From NCBI GenBank assembly GCA_003510135.1, contig DOKY01000033.1, positions 4,024 through 68,023 of the forward strand: DNA of 64,000 nt, read 5' to 3'. The stretch is from Pseudothermotoga sp. (GTDB taxonomy: Bacteria; Thermotogota; Thermotogae; Thermotogales; DSM-5069). Below the pieces are notes generated by a model that had not been told where the DNA came from, did no database searches, and worked only from the letters and a program-made list of their open reading frames with translations. Numbering within the stretch: position 1 is the first letter of the stretch; each line of letters opens with the position of its first letter. Of the stretch, positions 1 to 8,042 are shown in pieces. The position numbers and the translations under genes are program-made.

Positions 1-1
1 G

Positions 2-43
2 GATGAGGCTACTGAGCTCATCATAAAAGGACTCTTAGGTTGA
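2..43 (+). CDS. 3' end of an upstream gene (partial)
   Basis: Thirteen sense codons, ending in an acidic then hydrophobic tail (EATELIIKGLLG), stay open from the window edge to a TGA at 41-43, directly in front of the next gene's ribosome binding site. The tail faintly resembles the C-termini of SufB/SufD-type Fe-S assembly proteins, which would suit the desulfurase cluster downstream. This is a guess from too few residues. The gene itself lies outside the window. Confidence 0.35.
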   Translation, partial: DEATELIIKGLLG

Positions 44-57
44 TGGGGGTGCGGAGA

Positions 58-876
58 ATGGATTACGTGGAGAGAGTAAAGAAGGCGGCGGAGTTTCTCA
101 AGGAAAGGATCGAAACATCACCGACGATTGGAATCGTGCTTGGTTCCGGACTTGGAGGGATTGCAGAGGTCATCGAATCACCCCGAAAGATAAGCTACAA
201 AGACATCCCGGGTTTTCCAGTCGCAACGGCGCCCGGTCACAAAGGCGAACTGATCTTTGGAAAGCTCTCCGGCAAGGACGTCGTGCTCATGAACGGAAGA
301 TTCCACTACTACGAGGGACATTCGATGCAGGATGTGACGTTCCCGATAAGGGTCATGCAGCTTCTGGGTGCGAAGTATCTCTTTTTGACCAACGCGGCCG
401 GCGGCTTGAACCCGCTGTTCGAAGTGGGAAGACCGATGATCATAACGGATCACATAAACTTCATGGGAGATAATCCACTCAGGGGGAAGAACGTGGACGA
501 ATGGGGACCAAGGTTCCCGGACATGAGCGAGCCTTACGACAGAAAGCTCATAAGTCTGGCAAAGAAGGTGGCTGAGGAGGAAAAAATAGAAATCTACGAG
601 GGTGTTTACGTGGCGGTGGCGGGACCCAACTTTGAGACGGCAGCAGAACTACGCATGTTCAGAAAACTTGGGGCAGACGCGGTGGGTATGTCTACAGTGC
701 CGGAGGTCATAGTCGCCAGACACGCCGGAATAAAGGTGCTGGGAATATCTGCCATCACGGACCGCGCCGTGCCCGAGGATCTCAAACCGCTCACTGCCGA
801 AGAAGTTCTGAGGATAGCCGAAGAAACCGGTAAAAAGATCGCCCGGATCATCCTCGGGGTGGTGCGGAAACTCTGA
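58..876 (+). CDS. punA: Purine nucleoside phosphorylase (trimeric PNP/MTAP family)
   Basis: This cytosolic enzyme splits purine nucleosides with phosphate into base and ribose-1-phosphate for purine salvage. About 272 residues is normal for the trimeric family. The phosphate loop GSGLGG, the RFHYYEGH segment, TNAAGG, the purine-binding FETAAE and the GMSTVPEV signature are all present. The Asn that human PNP has in SLITNKV, which sets 6-oxopurine preference, is Asp here (AITDRAV). MTA phosphorylases have Asp there too, so adenosine-type substrates are plausible. In-frame TTG (40) and ATG (43) codons lie upstream, but the GGGGGTG at 45-51 is correctly spaced only for the ATG at 58. The gene is 12 bp upstream of the desulfurase cluster. 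Confidence 0.9.
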   Translation: MDYVERVKKAAEFLKERIETSPTIGIVLGSGLGGIAEVIESPRKISYKDIPGFPVATAPGHKGELIFGKLSGKDVVLMNGRFHYYEGHSMQDVTFPIRVMQLLGAKYLFLTNAAGGLNPLFEVGRPMIITDHINFMGDNPLRGKNVDEWGPRFPDMSEPYDRKLISLAKKVAEEEKIEIYEGVYVAVAGPNFETAAELRMFRKLGADAVGMSTVPEVIVARHAGIKVLGISAITDRAVPEDLKPLTAEEVLRIAEETGKKIARIILGVVRKL

Positions 877-888
877 AGGAGGTGGATC

Positions 889-2061
889 ATGAAGGTCTTT
901 TTGGACAACTGCAGAACCACCAGAGTTCTTCCAGAGGTAATCAAAGAAGTTGAAAAATACATGCTTGAAAAGTTTGCAAGGCCCGACGGTCTGTACGAAT
1001 CCGCACAGGCGATCTACGATGAACTCGTCGAAACACGGAAATTCTTTGCCAAAACGATCAACGCCAGTTCAGACGAGGAGATCGTCTTCACGTCTGGCGG
1101 CACCGAGGCTAACAACCTCGCTCTGTTAGGTGTGGCGAGGGCCAACAAAAAGAGGGGCAATCACATCGTCGTATCTGCCCTCGAGCACGGCTCAGTCATG
1201 AGCATTGTGGATGCTCTGAAAAAAGAAGGTTTTGAAGTGACGGTTGTACCTGTGGACCATGAGGGAATGTTGAGGCTCGACGAATTTGAGAAAGCTCTGC
1301 GGCCAACGACGATCCTGGTCAGCATCATCGCGGTCGGCCACTTCGTGGGTTCGATCATGCCCCTGAAGCAGATCGGAGAGATTCTTTCAAGGCAGGATCA
1401 TAAGATATACTTTCACACCGACGCGGCCGAGATGTACGCGAAGATGCCCCTGGACGTCCAAGAACTGAAACTGGATCTTGTGAGCGTCAGCGGTCATAAG
1501 TTTCACGGACCCAAGGGCGTCGGTTTCCTGTATGTTAGAAAGGGAACGAAGATCGAGCCCATCATGTACGGCGCGGAAGCGTTCGACAAAAGAAGGCCTG
1601 GTGGAGAAAATGTACCTGCGATCATAGGTATGAGGAAGGCCGCAGAACTCGCCCTCGAGCAGATGGAAGAATCTTACAGGAGGTTGAGAGAGCTTCAGGA
1701 TTACTTCATAGAAAGGATCGAGAGCGAGATCGAGCATGTCGTACTGAATGGACCGAGGGGAGAGAAGAGAACACCTTACAACGTCAACTTCAGCTTTTCG
1801 TTCATCGAGGGAGAGGCGATCAGCCTGGGTCTGAGCCTCGAAGGAGTGGAAGTTGCCACGGGCTCGGCCTGTGCTTCGGAATCTCTCGAACCCAACTATG
1901 CGATACTGGCCATAGGCGGCGATCACGAACGTGCTCACGGCTCGATTCGTTTCACGTTCAGTCGATTCACAACGAAGGAAGAGCTCGATTACACGGTCGA
2001 AAAATTGAAGAAGGTCGTCCAGTGGTTACGCAACATAAGCCCGCTCAAGGCTGAGAGGTGA
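889..2061 (+). CDS. Cysteine desulfurase, NifS/IscS family (first copy)
   Basis: This is a PLP enzyme that takes sulfur from cysteine as an enzyme-bound persulfide for Fe-S assembly. The fold-type I signature is intact: TSGGTEANN, the ALEHGSV histidine, HTDAAEM, the PLP lysine in SGHKFHGPKG, and the persulfide cysteine in GSACASE near residue 328. The normally near-invariant N-terminal LDNAATT reads LDNCRTT. Length (390) is usual. AAGGAGGTGG sits just before the ATG. The TGA overlaps the candidate starts of the following scaffold gene, so the two are probably co-translated. Confidence 0.9.
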   Translation: MKVFLDNCRTTRVLPEVIKEVEKYMLEKFARPDGLYESAQAIYDELVETRKFFAKTINASSDEEIVFTSGGTEANNLALLGVARANKKRGNHIVVSALEHGSVMSIVDALKKEGFEVTVVPVDHEGMLRLDEFEKALRPTTILVSIIAVGHFVGSIMPLKQIGEILSRQDHKIYFHTDAAEMYAKMPLDVQELKLDLVSVSGHKFHGPKGVGFLYVRKGTKIEPIMYGAEAFDKRRPGGENVPAIIGMRKAAELALEQMEESYRRLRELQDYFIERIESEIEHVVLNGPRGEKRTPYNVNFSFSFIEGEAISLGLSLEGVEVATGSACASESLEPNYAILAIGGDHERAHGSIRFTFSRFTTKEELDYTVEKLKKVVQWLRNISPLKAER

Positions 2062-2066
2062 TGCGT

Positions 2067-2447
2067 ATGTTGAAATACACTGAACTGGTTCTGGATCACT
2101 TCAAAAACCCCAGAAACCTTGGACGCATAGAAAACCCGGACGCTGAAGCCACGGAAGGAAGTATCGCCTGTGGAGACATGATGACAGTTTATCTGAAGAT
2201 CGAGGACAACAGGATCGTGGATATAAAGTTCGAATCGTACGGGTGCGCCGCGAACATTGCCACGGCCTCCATGATGACGGAAGTCGTCAAAGGCCTCACG
2301 CTGGAGGAGGCCAAGAAGATCACGTGGAAGGATATCGTTGAGAGGCTCGGAGGCCTGCCCCCTGTGAAGTATCACTGTAGCAACCTGGCGATAGATACAC
2401 TCAGAAAGGCGATCAGCGCGTACGAAGAATCATTAGTTGGGAGGTGA
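2067..2447 (+). CDS. Fe-S cluster scaffold, NifU N-terminal/IscU type
   Basis: This is a scaffold on which [2Fe-2S] clusters are built from desulfurase sulfur before transfer to apoproteins. All the expected ligands are present: ACGDMM (Cys plus the labilising Asp), YGCAANIA and LPPVKYHC (His-Cys). At about 126 residues it is a stand-alone NifU-N domain without the C-terminal Nfu domain. GTG (2058) and ATG (2061) are alternative starts overlapping the desulfurase stop. ATG 2067 is chosen because GAGAGGTGA is well spaced for it and the protein then begins MLKYTEL, like family members. The second desulfurase follows after 6 bp. Confidence 0.9.
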   Translation: MLKYTELVLDHFKNPRNLGRIENPDAEATEGSIACGDMMTVYLKIEDNRIVDIKFESYGCAANIATASMMTEVVKGLTLEEAKKITWKDIVERLGGLPPVKYHCSNLAIDTLRKAISAYEESLVGR

Positions 2448-2453
2448 TCAGAC

Positions 2454-3584
2454 ATGAGGGTGTATCTGGATCACGCTGCAACGACGCGCGTTTTCGATGA
2501 AGTTGCTCAAGAGACGGTCAAGTTCTTCACACAGTTCTACGGCAACTCCTCCAGCTTGCATTCACACGGATACGAAGCCAAAAGGCTTTACGAGGAGGCC
2601 AGAAGCAAGATCGCGAAGCATTTGAACGTCGAAACCGAAGAGATCTACTTCACTTCGGGTGGGACTGAGTCTGATAACATCGCAATACGAGGCTTTTTGA
2701 AGGCGAATCATCCAGAAGGTGGACACATAATAACCACCCAGATCGAGCATCCCGCAGTGCTCGAACTGACCAGGCAGTTGGAAAAAGAAGGATACAGTGT
2801 GACTTACCTGGAACCAACGACTGGTGGGTATGTCACGCCCGAGGACTTCAGGAAGGCCATACGAAGAGACACAGTGCTTGCGTCGATCATGTGGGTGAAC
2901 AACGAGACCGGTGTGATCCAGCCGATAGAAGAAATATCCAGAATTGCTCGAGAACACGGAATAGTTCTCCACAGCGACGCGGTCCAGGCGATCGGTAAGA
3001 TCAAGATCGATGCGAGACTCGTCGACATGCTGTCCGCGTCCGGTCACAAGTTCTACGCTCCAAAGGGATGTGGCTTTCTGTACGTGTCGAAGCGAGTGAA
3101 AGTTGAGCCCATCATGTATGGTGGGGGACATGAGAGAGGTTTGAGAAGCGGCACGGAGAACGTGCCCGGTGCATGCGCTATGGCGCTGGCACTGGAGATC
3201 ATCGAGAAGAACTACGAGGTCTGGTCTGAGAAGGTGAAAAGATTCAAAGAAAAGATCTTGAGAGCCATTGAGGACATTCCGGACCACCACGTGAACGGTT
3301 CGAACACGATCTTTTCCCACATCAGCGTTTCGTTCAAGAACGTTCTTGGTGAAACACTCGCAACGGCACTGGACATGAACGGAATATCTGTTTCCACAGC
3401 CTCGGCATGCTCTTCTCACCATGGAACAAGAAGATCGCACGTGCTCGAAGCGATGCAACTTGAGGACTGGATGATCGATGGAGCGATCAGGATAAGCCTG
3501 GGCTACGACAACAGCGAAGATGAGATAGAGTATTTCGTCAACGTTCTTTCCAGAGAGGTAAACAGGTTGCGCAGGATGTCTTGA
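2454..3584 (+). CDS. Cysteine desulfurase, IscS/NifS family (second copy)
   Basis: This is a second PLP cysteine desulfurase of 376 residues, more canonical than the first: it opens VYLDHAATT. It has TSGGTESDN, the conserved QIEHPAV His, HSDAVQA, the PLP lysine in ASGHKFYAPKG, and the persulfide cysteine in TASACSSH near residue 322, followed by RSHVLEAM as in IscS-type enzymes. GGGAGGTGATC precedes the ATG at good spacing. It is divergent from the 889-2061 copy, so this is an old duplication or two independently acquired enzymes. It sits between two scaffold genes and probably serves at least one of them. Confidence 0.92.
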   Translation: MRVYLDHAATTRVFDEVAQETVKFFTQFYGNSSSLHSHGYEAKRLYEEARSKIAKHLNVETEEIYFTSGGTESDNIAIRGFLKANHPEGGHIITTQIEHPAVLELTRQLEKEGYSVTYLEPTTGGYVTPEDFRKAIRRDTVLASIMWVNNETGVIQPIEEISRIAREHGIVLHSDAVQAIGKIKIDARLVDMLSASGHKFYAPKGCGFLYVSKRVKVEPIMYGGGHERGLRSGTENVPGACAMALALEIIEKNYEVWSEKVKRFKEKILRAIEDIPDHHVNGSNTIFSHISVSFKNVLGETLATALDMNGISVSTASACSSHHGTRRSHVLEAMQLEDWMIDGAIRISLGYDNSEDEIEYFVNVLSREVNRLRRMS

Positions 3585-3596
3585 GGGGGAAGGACC

Positions 3597-3947
3597 ATGT
3601 ACTCGGAAAAATTCAAGCAGCTCTTCATGTATCCCAGATACTGTAGAGACATAGAGTACACCCACACCGCTGAGGTCGTTTATCCCGAACACGGCGACAG
3701 GGTCCGGATCTTTCTGAAGATCGAGAATTACGTTGTGAAAGACGTCGCGTTCAAGGCGGTGGGTTGTCCGCGTGTCATCGCCGCATCTGAAGCTGTCTGC
3801 AGGCTGATCGATGGAAAACACATTGACGATGTGAAATACCTGAACGAAGAGCACGTCCGAGACGAGATGGATTTCCACGACAAGAACATCACCTGTATAA
3901 ACGCGCCCATCGAAGCTGTGAAGAAGGCCTTAGCGAAGGTGCTATGA
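3597..3947 (+). CDS. Divergent NifU/IscU-like protein with an incomplete ligand set
   Basis: This 116-residue protein aligns with the NifU-N fold (MYSEKFKQLF..YPRYCRDIE; AVGCPRVIAASEAVCRLIDGK). The first ligand block ACGD is replaced by EHGD, so the first Cys appears to be His while the Asp remains. The second Cys (GCPRVIAAS) is kept. The C-terminal LPPVKxHC becomes DKNITC, keeping Cys but losing the adjacent His and the chaperone-recognition LPPVK. It may bind a differently ligated cluster, bind another metal, or regulate the paired desulfurase. It overlaps the ZIP transporter start by 4 bp, hinting at a link to metal supply. Assignment to the fold is fairly secure; function is unknown. Confidence 0.75.
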   Translation: MYSEKFKQLFMYPRYCRDIEYTHTAEVVYPEHGDRVRIFLKIENYVVKDVAFKAVGCPRVIAASEAVCRLIDGKHIDDVKYLNEEHVRDEMDFHDKNITCINAPIEAVKKALAKVL

Positions 3948-4684
3948 CGGGCTTCTGGCGTGGCCTGGTTTACAGCAGTGTCGCCGGTATCAGCACGGTC
4001 CTCGGTGCGATACCTTTTTTGTTGTTCAACAGGGCTGCGTCGCAGAAGTTGATAGACGCGTTTCTTGGTTTCGCTGCGGGCGTGATGCTGGCCGCCAGCG
4101 CCTTCAGCCTTGTTGTGCCGTCGATCGAGCTGGGTGGGATTTTGCGTTTTGCCATAGGTTTTGCACTGGGAGGCATTCTCGTCGACGTTATGGACAAACT
4201 TCTGCCACACGAGCACTTCACCAAAGGACACGAAGGAATAGACGCGAAACGCTTGAAAACCATCTGGCTTTTCATCATAGCGATCACCATACACAACCTG
4301 CCCGAGGGCATGGCTGTTGGCGTTGGAGGTTTCACACCACAAGCCTTAACGATCGCGATCGCGATAGGCCTGCAGAACATTCCCGAAGGGGCAGCGGTAG
4401 CAGCATCCCTGATGAGTGCCAGGTACAGGAAGAGCTCCATCTTCTTCATCACTCTTTTCACCGGTGTCGTGGAAGCGTTCGGTGGATTAGTGGGTGTGAC
4501 ACTGATAAGCTTTGCGAAAGGTCTTTTGCCTTACCTGCTCGCCCTGGCCGCGGGAGCGATGATTTTCGTGATAAGCGATGAGGTCATACCCGAGACACAT
4601 CTGAAGGGGGAGGAACGCCTCACGACCTACTGGATCTTGATCGGCTTCATTGTCATGACCGCGCTTGATGTTCTTCTTGGCTAA
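3944..4684 (+). CDS. ZIP family divalent metal transporter (GufA/ZupT-like)
   Basis: This 246-residue inner-membrane protein has about eight hydrophobic segments. It should import divalent metals such as Zn, Fe or Mn. The two metal-site helices are clear: HNLPEGMAVGVGG near residue 120 and QNIPEGAAVA near residue 145, the second with Gln for the usual His. A histidine-containing loop (LPHEHFTKGHEG) lies between helices 3 and 4. Its ATG overlaps the TGA of the divergent scaffold gene, so it belongs to the Fe-S cluster transcript and could supply iron. Metal specificity cannot be read from sequence. Confidence 0.88.
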   Translation: MTGFWRGLVYSSVAGISTVLGAIPFLLFNRAASQKLIDAFLGFAAGVMLAASAFSLVVPSIELGGILRFAIGFALGGILVDVMDKLLPHEHFTKGHEGIDAKRLKTIWLFIIAITIHNLPEGMAVGVGGFTPQALTIAIAIGLQNIPEGAAVAASLMSARYRKSSIFFITLFTGVVEAFGGLVGVTLISFAKGLLPYLLALAAGAMIFVISDEVIPETHLKGEERLTTYWILIGFIVMTALDVLLG

Positions 4685-4714
4685 CTGGTATCATCTTACT
4701 GGAGGTGCAAAGAG

Positions 4715-6109
4715 GTGAACGAAAAGATAGACAGGATAGTGCTCTCGCTCAAAGAAGAAATGTTCAAAGAAGCTTCCAACCTGGTGAAGATCAGGTCTGT
4801 TCAATCCGATCCTGCACCCGGAAAACCGTTTGGCGAGGGTGTGGCACAGGCACTGGATTACGCGTTGAAGCTCGGTGAGAGGCTCGGTTTTCGCGTTAAG
4901 AACGTGGACGGTTATGCGGGACACATAGAATACGGCGAATCTGGAAAGCTTTTCGCGGTGCTGGGTCATCTGGACGTCGTTCCGGAAGGAGAAGGTTGGA
5001 GCGTTGATCCTTATGGTGGAATCATCAGGGATGGCTATCTCTGGGGCCGCGGCGCGGCGGACAACAAGGGTCCCACGGTGGCTGTGATCTACGCCCTCAA
5101 AGCGGTCAAGGAAGCTGGTGTTCCGATCAGAAACAGGGCGAGAATCATCCTGGGAACGGACGAAGAATCAGGCTGGGAATGTGTGAAGCACTATTTCGAA
5201 AAGGAAGAAAAACCAGTGTACGCAGTGACGCCGGACGCAGCTTTTCCAATCATATACGCGGAGAAAGGAATAATAACCTACAGAATCACGATGAAAAGAA
5301 ATCCGTCCTCAGCTGGAAAAATCAGGGTGCTGAGACTCGAAGGCGGCGACGCTTCGAACGTGGTGCCACAGAACGCGGTTGTGGAGCTTTCCCCAGTCGA
5401 CGATGAAACAATGCTGAAACTGAAAACTTTCCGAGCGAGGAACAACGCACAGGTTGATTGGACGGCAGAAGGCGACAGACTCGTGGTTCGAACCCATGGT
5501 AAGTCCGCGCACGGTTCCACGCCAGAGAAGGGGATCAACGCCATCGCTGCGCTCTTGGACTTCTTGAGAGATCTCGACCTGAGCGAGGATGTGAAAGCAT
5601 TCGTTCGTGTGCTCGCGACCAAGATCGGTTACGAGACAGACGGATCCTGCCTGAGGATCGCAGGCAAAGACTGCGTGGTTGGAGATCTGACTGTGAATCT
5701 CGGAACCATACGTATGAACGATGAGATGCTTGAGGCGACGATCAACATAAGATATCCCATCTACTACTCCGAAGAGATGATGGCCAGGCAAATCAGGGAA
5801 GCCTTGAAGCCTCTCAACGTAGAACGAGAGCACCATCTGCCTCCATTGTTCGTTCCTCCGGACAGCGAATTGATAAAGATTTTGAGCGAAGTCTACACCG
5901 AGATGACCAACGAGCCTGCTACTCTCCTGACCATGGGTGGTGGCACCTACGCACGTGCAGTGCCGTGTGGCGTGGCGTTCGGACCACTGCTTCCAGGAAG
6001 GGAAGGAACGGAGCATCAACCCAACGAAAGGATTGCACTGGACGATCTACTCACTGTTGCAAGGATCTACGCACAACTTTTCTACAGGATGCTGGTGCTC
6101 TGGGAATGA
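4715..6109 (+). CDS. M20 family dipeptidase (PepV-like)
   Basis: This is a cytosolic zinc dipeptidase that hydrolyses dipeptides with broad specificity; 464 residues matches PepV. The di-zinc centre is visible: GHLDVVPEGEGW, GRGAADNKGP, the catalytic Glu in GTDEESGWE, and TPDAAFP. The lid domain follows, with a histidine in KSAHGSTPEKG and a final metal His in GTEHQPNE. The GTG start at 4715 is preceded by GGAGGTG at 7-nt spacing. It is the last plus-strand gene before a strong terminator and is separated from the ZIP gene by 30 bp. Confidence 0.9.
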   Translation: MNEKIDRIVLSLKEEMFKEASNLVKIRSVQSDPAPGKPFGEGVAQALDYALKLGERLGFRVKNVDGYAGHIEYGESGKLFAVLGHLDVVPEGEGWSVDPYGGIIRDGYLWGRGAADNKGPTVAVIYALKAVKEAGVPIRNRARIILGTDEESGWECVKHYFEKEEKPVYAVTPDAAFPIIYAEKGIITYRITMKRNPSSAGKIRVLRLEGGDASNVVPQNAVVELSPVDDETMLKLKTFRARNNAQVDWTAEGDRLVVRTHGKSAHGSTPEKGINAIAALLDFLRDLDLSEDVKAFVRVLATKIGYETDGSCLRIAGKDCVVGDLTVNLGTIRMNDEMLEATINIRYPIYYSEEMMARQIREALKPLNVEREHHLPPLFVPPDSELIKILSEVYTEMTNEPATLLTMGGGTYARAVPCGVAFGPLLPGREGTEHQPNERIALDDLLTVARIYAQLFYRMLVLWE

Positions 6110-6140
6110 AAGGCGGATTTTTCATTACCACCGAAAGACA

Positions 6141-6172
6141 GGGGCAGGCTGTCGCCTGCCCCAGTTTTTTTT
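6141..6172 (+). terminator. Rho-independent terminator of the Fe-S/ZIP/pepV unit
   Basis: A perfect 9-bp GC-rich stem (GGGGCAGGC / GCCTGCCCC) with a 4-nt loop spans 6141-6162. It is followed by AG and an eight-T run at 6165-6172. The T run supports plus-strand termination. On the minus strand only a short interrupted T stretch follows the hairpin, so it may weakly terminate the convergent cstA transcript. Confidence 0.95.
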
Positions 6173-6183
6173 ATAGTCGCACT

Positions 6184-7932
6184 TCAGTCGATGTGAATAT
6201 GCTGACTGGCTGTGACACTCTTTGTGAATTCTTCTTGATAGACCTGCTTCTTCCTGTAGGCGATCACTGTTGAGATGAACGCTTCCACTATCATCCATAC
6301 GGCGATGATGAGCGTGACGACAGCTATAAAGACGAGCAACCAGTTTCTGGCCAGATAATAGTTCCTGATGTTCAAAGCTGTCGCCCAGATTGTTGCTATC
6401 AGCATGAATATCATCGGGAGCAACGTCGGCCAGATAGGTTTCCTTTTCTTTGCCAGATACACGGTTGCGATCATCAACGCAAGCCCCGCAAGGAGCTGGT
6501 TCAAAGCTCCAAAGACCGGCCAGAGCTTGAGGGCGCCTTTACCATCGGGCGATACCATACAGAGCGCGAAGGCGGCAAAGACCACAACAAAGGTCGTGAA
6601 GTACCTGTTTTTGAAAGGACCCACTGGTTTTCCGTCTTTTTTACCTCTGAACAATTCTTCCAGTCCAAAACGCTGTATTCTGGTTGCCGAGTCTAAGGTG
6701 GTTCCAGCGAAAGACACAACGAAGATCGCCATCAGAGTTGCTCCCAGCTGTTTTGGAATACCTATTGCGCTCATCAGGTTAGAAGCACCTTCGACGATGG
6801 CTTTCAGTTGGGCGGCCAAGCCTGCACCCGCCGTCGTTGACCAGGAAGAGTAGTATTTGAAATACCCGGCGCTTCCCGCACCGTACATCCCGATTCCTGC
6901 CGTCACTGCGAGGATTATCAGAACTGACAGCGAGCCCTCAAGAAGCATTCCCCCATAGCCAACAAACTGTGCATCCGTTTCCTTTTCGAGCTGCTTGACC
7001 GTCGTTCCAGAAGCGGCAAGACTGTGAAAACCACTTATTGCTCCACACGCAATCGTGACAAACAGAAGCGGCCAGAGGCTTGGTGCACCCTGTGCTTGCT
7101 GGTAAGCTGGTGCAACGATCTGTGGTCTGGCAACAAGCACTCCCAGGAACAGCGCAGCCATCAAGACCAAAAGCTCGTGGGAGTTTATGTAGTCACGGGG
7201 CTGTAAGAGTGTTTGCACCGGAAGAACGGAGGCAAAATAAGAATAAACCAGCAAAATGATGATCCAGGAAACAATAGGAGACACTCCACCGATTTGCGGT
7301 ATCTTCAGTGGCAGGTAGATCCCTATCACGGCAAAGACGTAGAGTAAGATCAGGCCTATGATCGAGTAAACAGTGTCCTTCTTGCCCTTTTTGTAAACCA
7401 TGTATCCCACCCAGATGGCTATCGGTATCTCCATCCAGACCGACAAGACGCTCTGCGGATACATGTTAAACAGTATGCCCATTATCATAGCAAACACCGC
7501 CAGGACGAGCCAGAGGAGGAACTGAATGAGGATCAGGAAGATGATGCCGACTCTGTTCGAGACAATACCTCTGGTCATTTCTCCTATGGTCTTACCACCA
7601 TGGCGTGACGATATGACCAAAGACGCAAAATCATGCACGGCACCGGCGAATATGGGTCCCAGAAAGACCCACAGGAAAGCCGGTAACCAACCCCAGATGA
7701 CGCCTATCGCTGGGCCAACTATTGGCCCTGTTCCGGCGATTGTGGTGAAGTGATGTCCAAGCAAAATGTGCCTCTTGGTTGGAACGTAGTCAACACCGTC
7801 TTTGAATGCCTTCGAAGGCACAGGGTTGGTGTCTTTCAAATCAAAGAGCTTGCGAGCAAGCCATTTGCCGTAGGTGTTGTAAGCGACTATGTAGCCTACG
7901 AACGCTATCAATGCAAGTACGAGCGAATTCAT
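6184..7932 (-). CDS. cstA: CstA/BtsT family transporter (peptide or pyruvate uptake)
   Basis: This is a large inner-membrane carrier of about 582 residues with roughly 15-16 hydrophobic helices. The CstA signatures are clear: RHILLGHHFTTIAGTGPIVGP near the N-terminus, GAVHDFASL, and SGTTVKQLE. In enteric bacteria CstA and BtsT import peptides and pyruvate. An open frame extends to 7965, but the ATG at 7932 has GAGGTGGTAGGG directly upstream and starts the first helix (MNSLVLALIAFV), so it is preferred. A LytS/LytTR pair lies immediately upstream on the same strand, as in BtsSR-regulated systems. Substrate is inferred. Confidence 0.9.
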   Translation of the reverse strand: MNSLVLALIAFVGYIVAYNTYGKWLARKLFDLKDTNPVPSKAFKDGVDYVPTKRHILLGHHFTTIAGTGPIVGPAIGVIWGWLPAFLWVFLGPIFAGAVHDFASLVISSRHGGKTIGEMTRGIVSNRVGIIFLILIQFLLWLVLAVFAMIMGILFNMYPQSVLSVWMEIPIAIWVGYMVYKKGKKDTVYSIIGLILLYVFAVIGIYLPLKIPQIGGVSPIVSWIIILLVYSYFASVLPVQTLLQPRDYINSHELLVLMAALFLGVLVARPQIVAPAYQQAQGAPSLWPLLFVTIACGAISGFHSLAASGTTVKQLEKETDAQFVGYGGMLLEGSLSVLIILAVTAGIGMYGAGSAGYFKYYSSWSTTAGAGLAAQLKAIVEGASNLMSAIGIPKQLGATLMAIFVVSFAGTTLDSATRIQRFGLEELFRGKKDGKPVGPFKNRYFTTFVVVFAAFALCMVSPDGKGALKLWPVFGALNQLLAGLALMIATVYLAKKRKPIWPTLLPMIFMLIATIWATALNIRNYYLARNWLLVFIAVVTLIIAVWMIVEAFISTVIAYRKKQVYQEEFTKSVTASQHIHID

Positions 7933-8003
7933 CCCTACCACCTCGCTGACCTTAAGAATTTGCAAAACTATTATTCGCTGGCTGAAATCTCCCGGTGGGA
8001 TTG

Positions 8004-8029
8004 AAACGCTGTTTTTGGGAACAAACGGT
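8004..8029 (-). promoter_or_regulatory. Possible LytTR operator upstream of cstA
   Basis: In the 110-bp gap before cstA, the minus strand carries two direct repeats, ACCGTTT (8029-8023) and AGCGTTT (8010-8004), 19 bp apart. Operators of LytTR regulators are direct repeats about two helical turns apart, usually 20-22 bp. The period here is slightly short and the match is limited, so this is only a candidate. Confidence 0.3.
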
Positions 8030-8042
8030 CAGGAAACAGACT

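Noticed and set aside
2562..3878. 438-codon open frame on the minus strand across the second desulfurase and scaffold
   Set aside because: It is antisense to two well-supported genes, has no ribosome site, and its composition (many Val, His, Arg, Ser) is that of a shadow frame.
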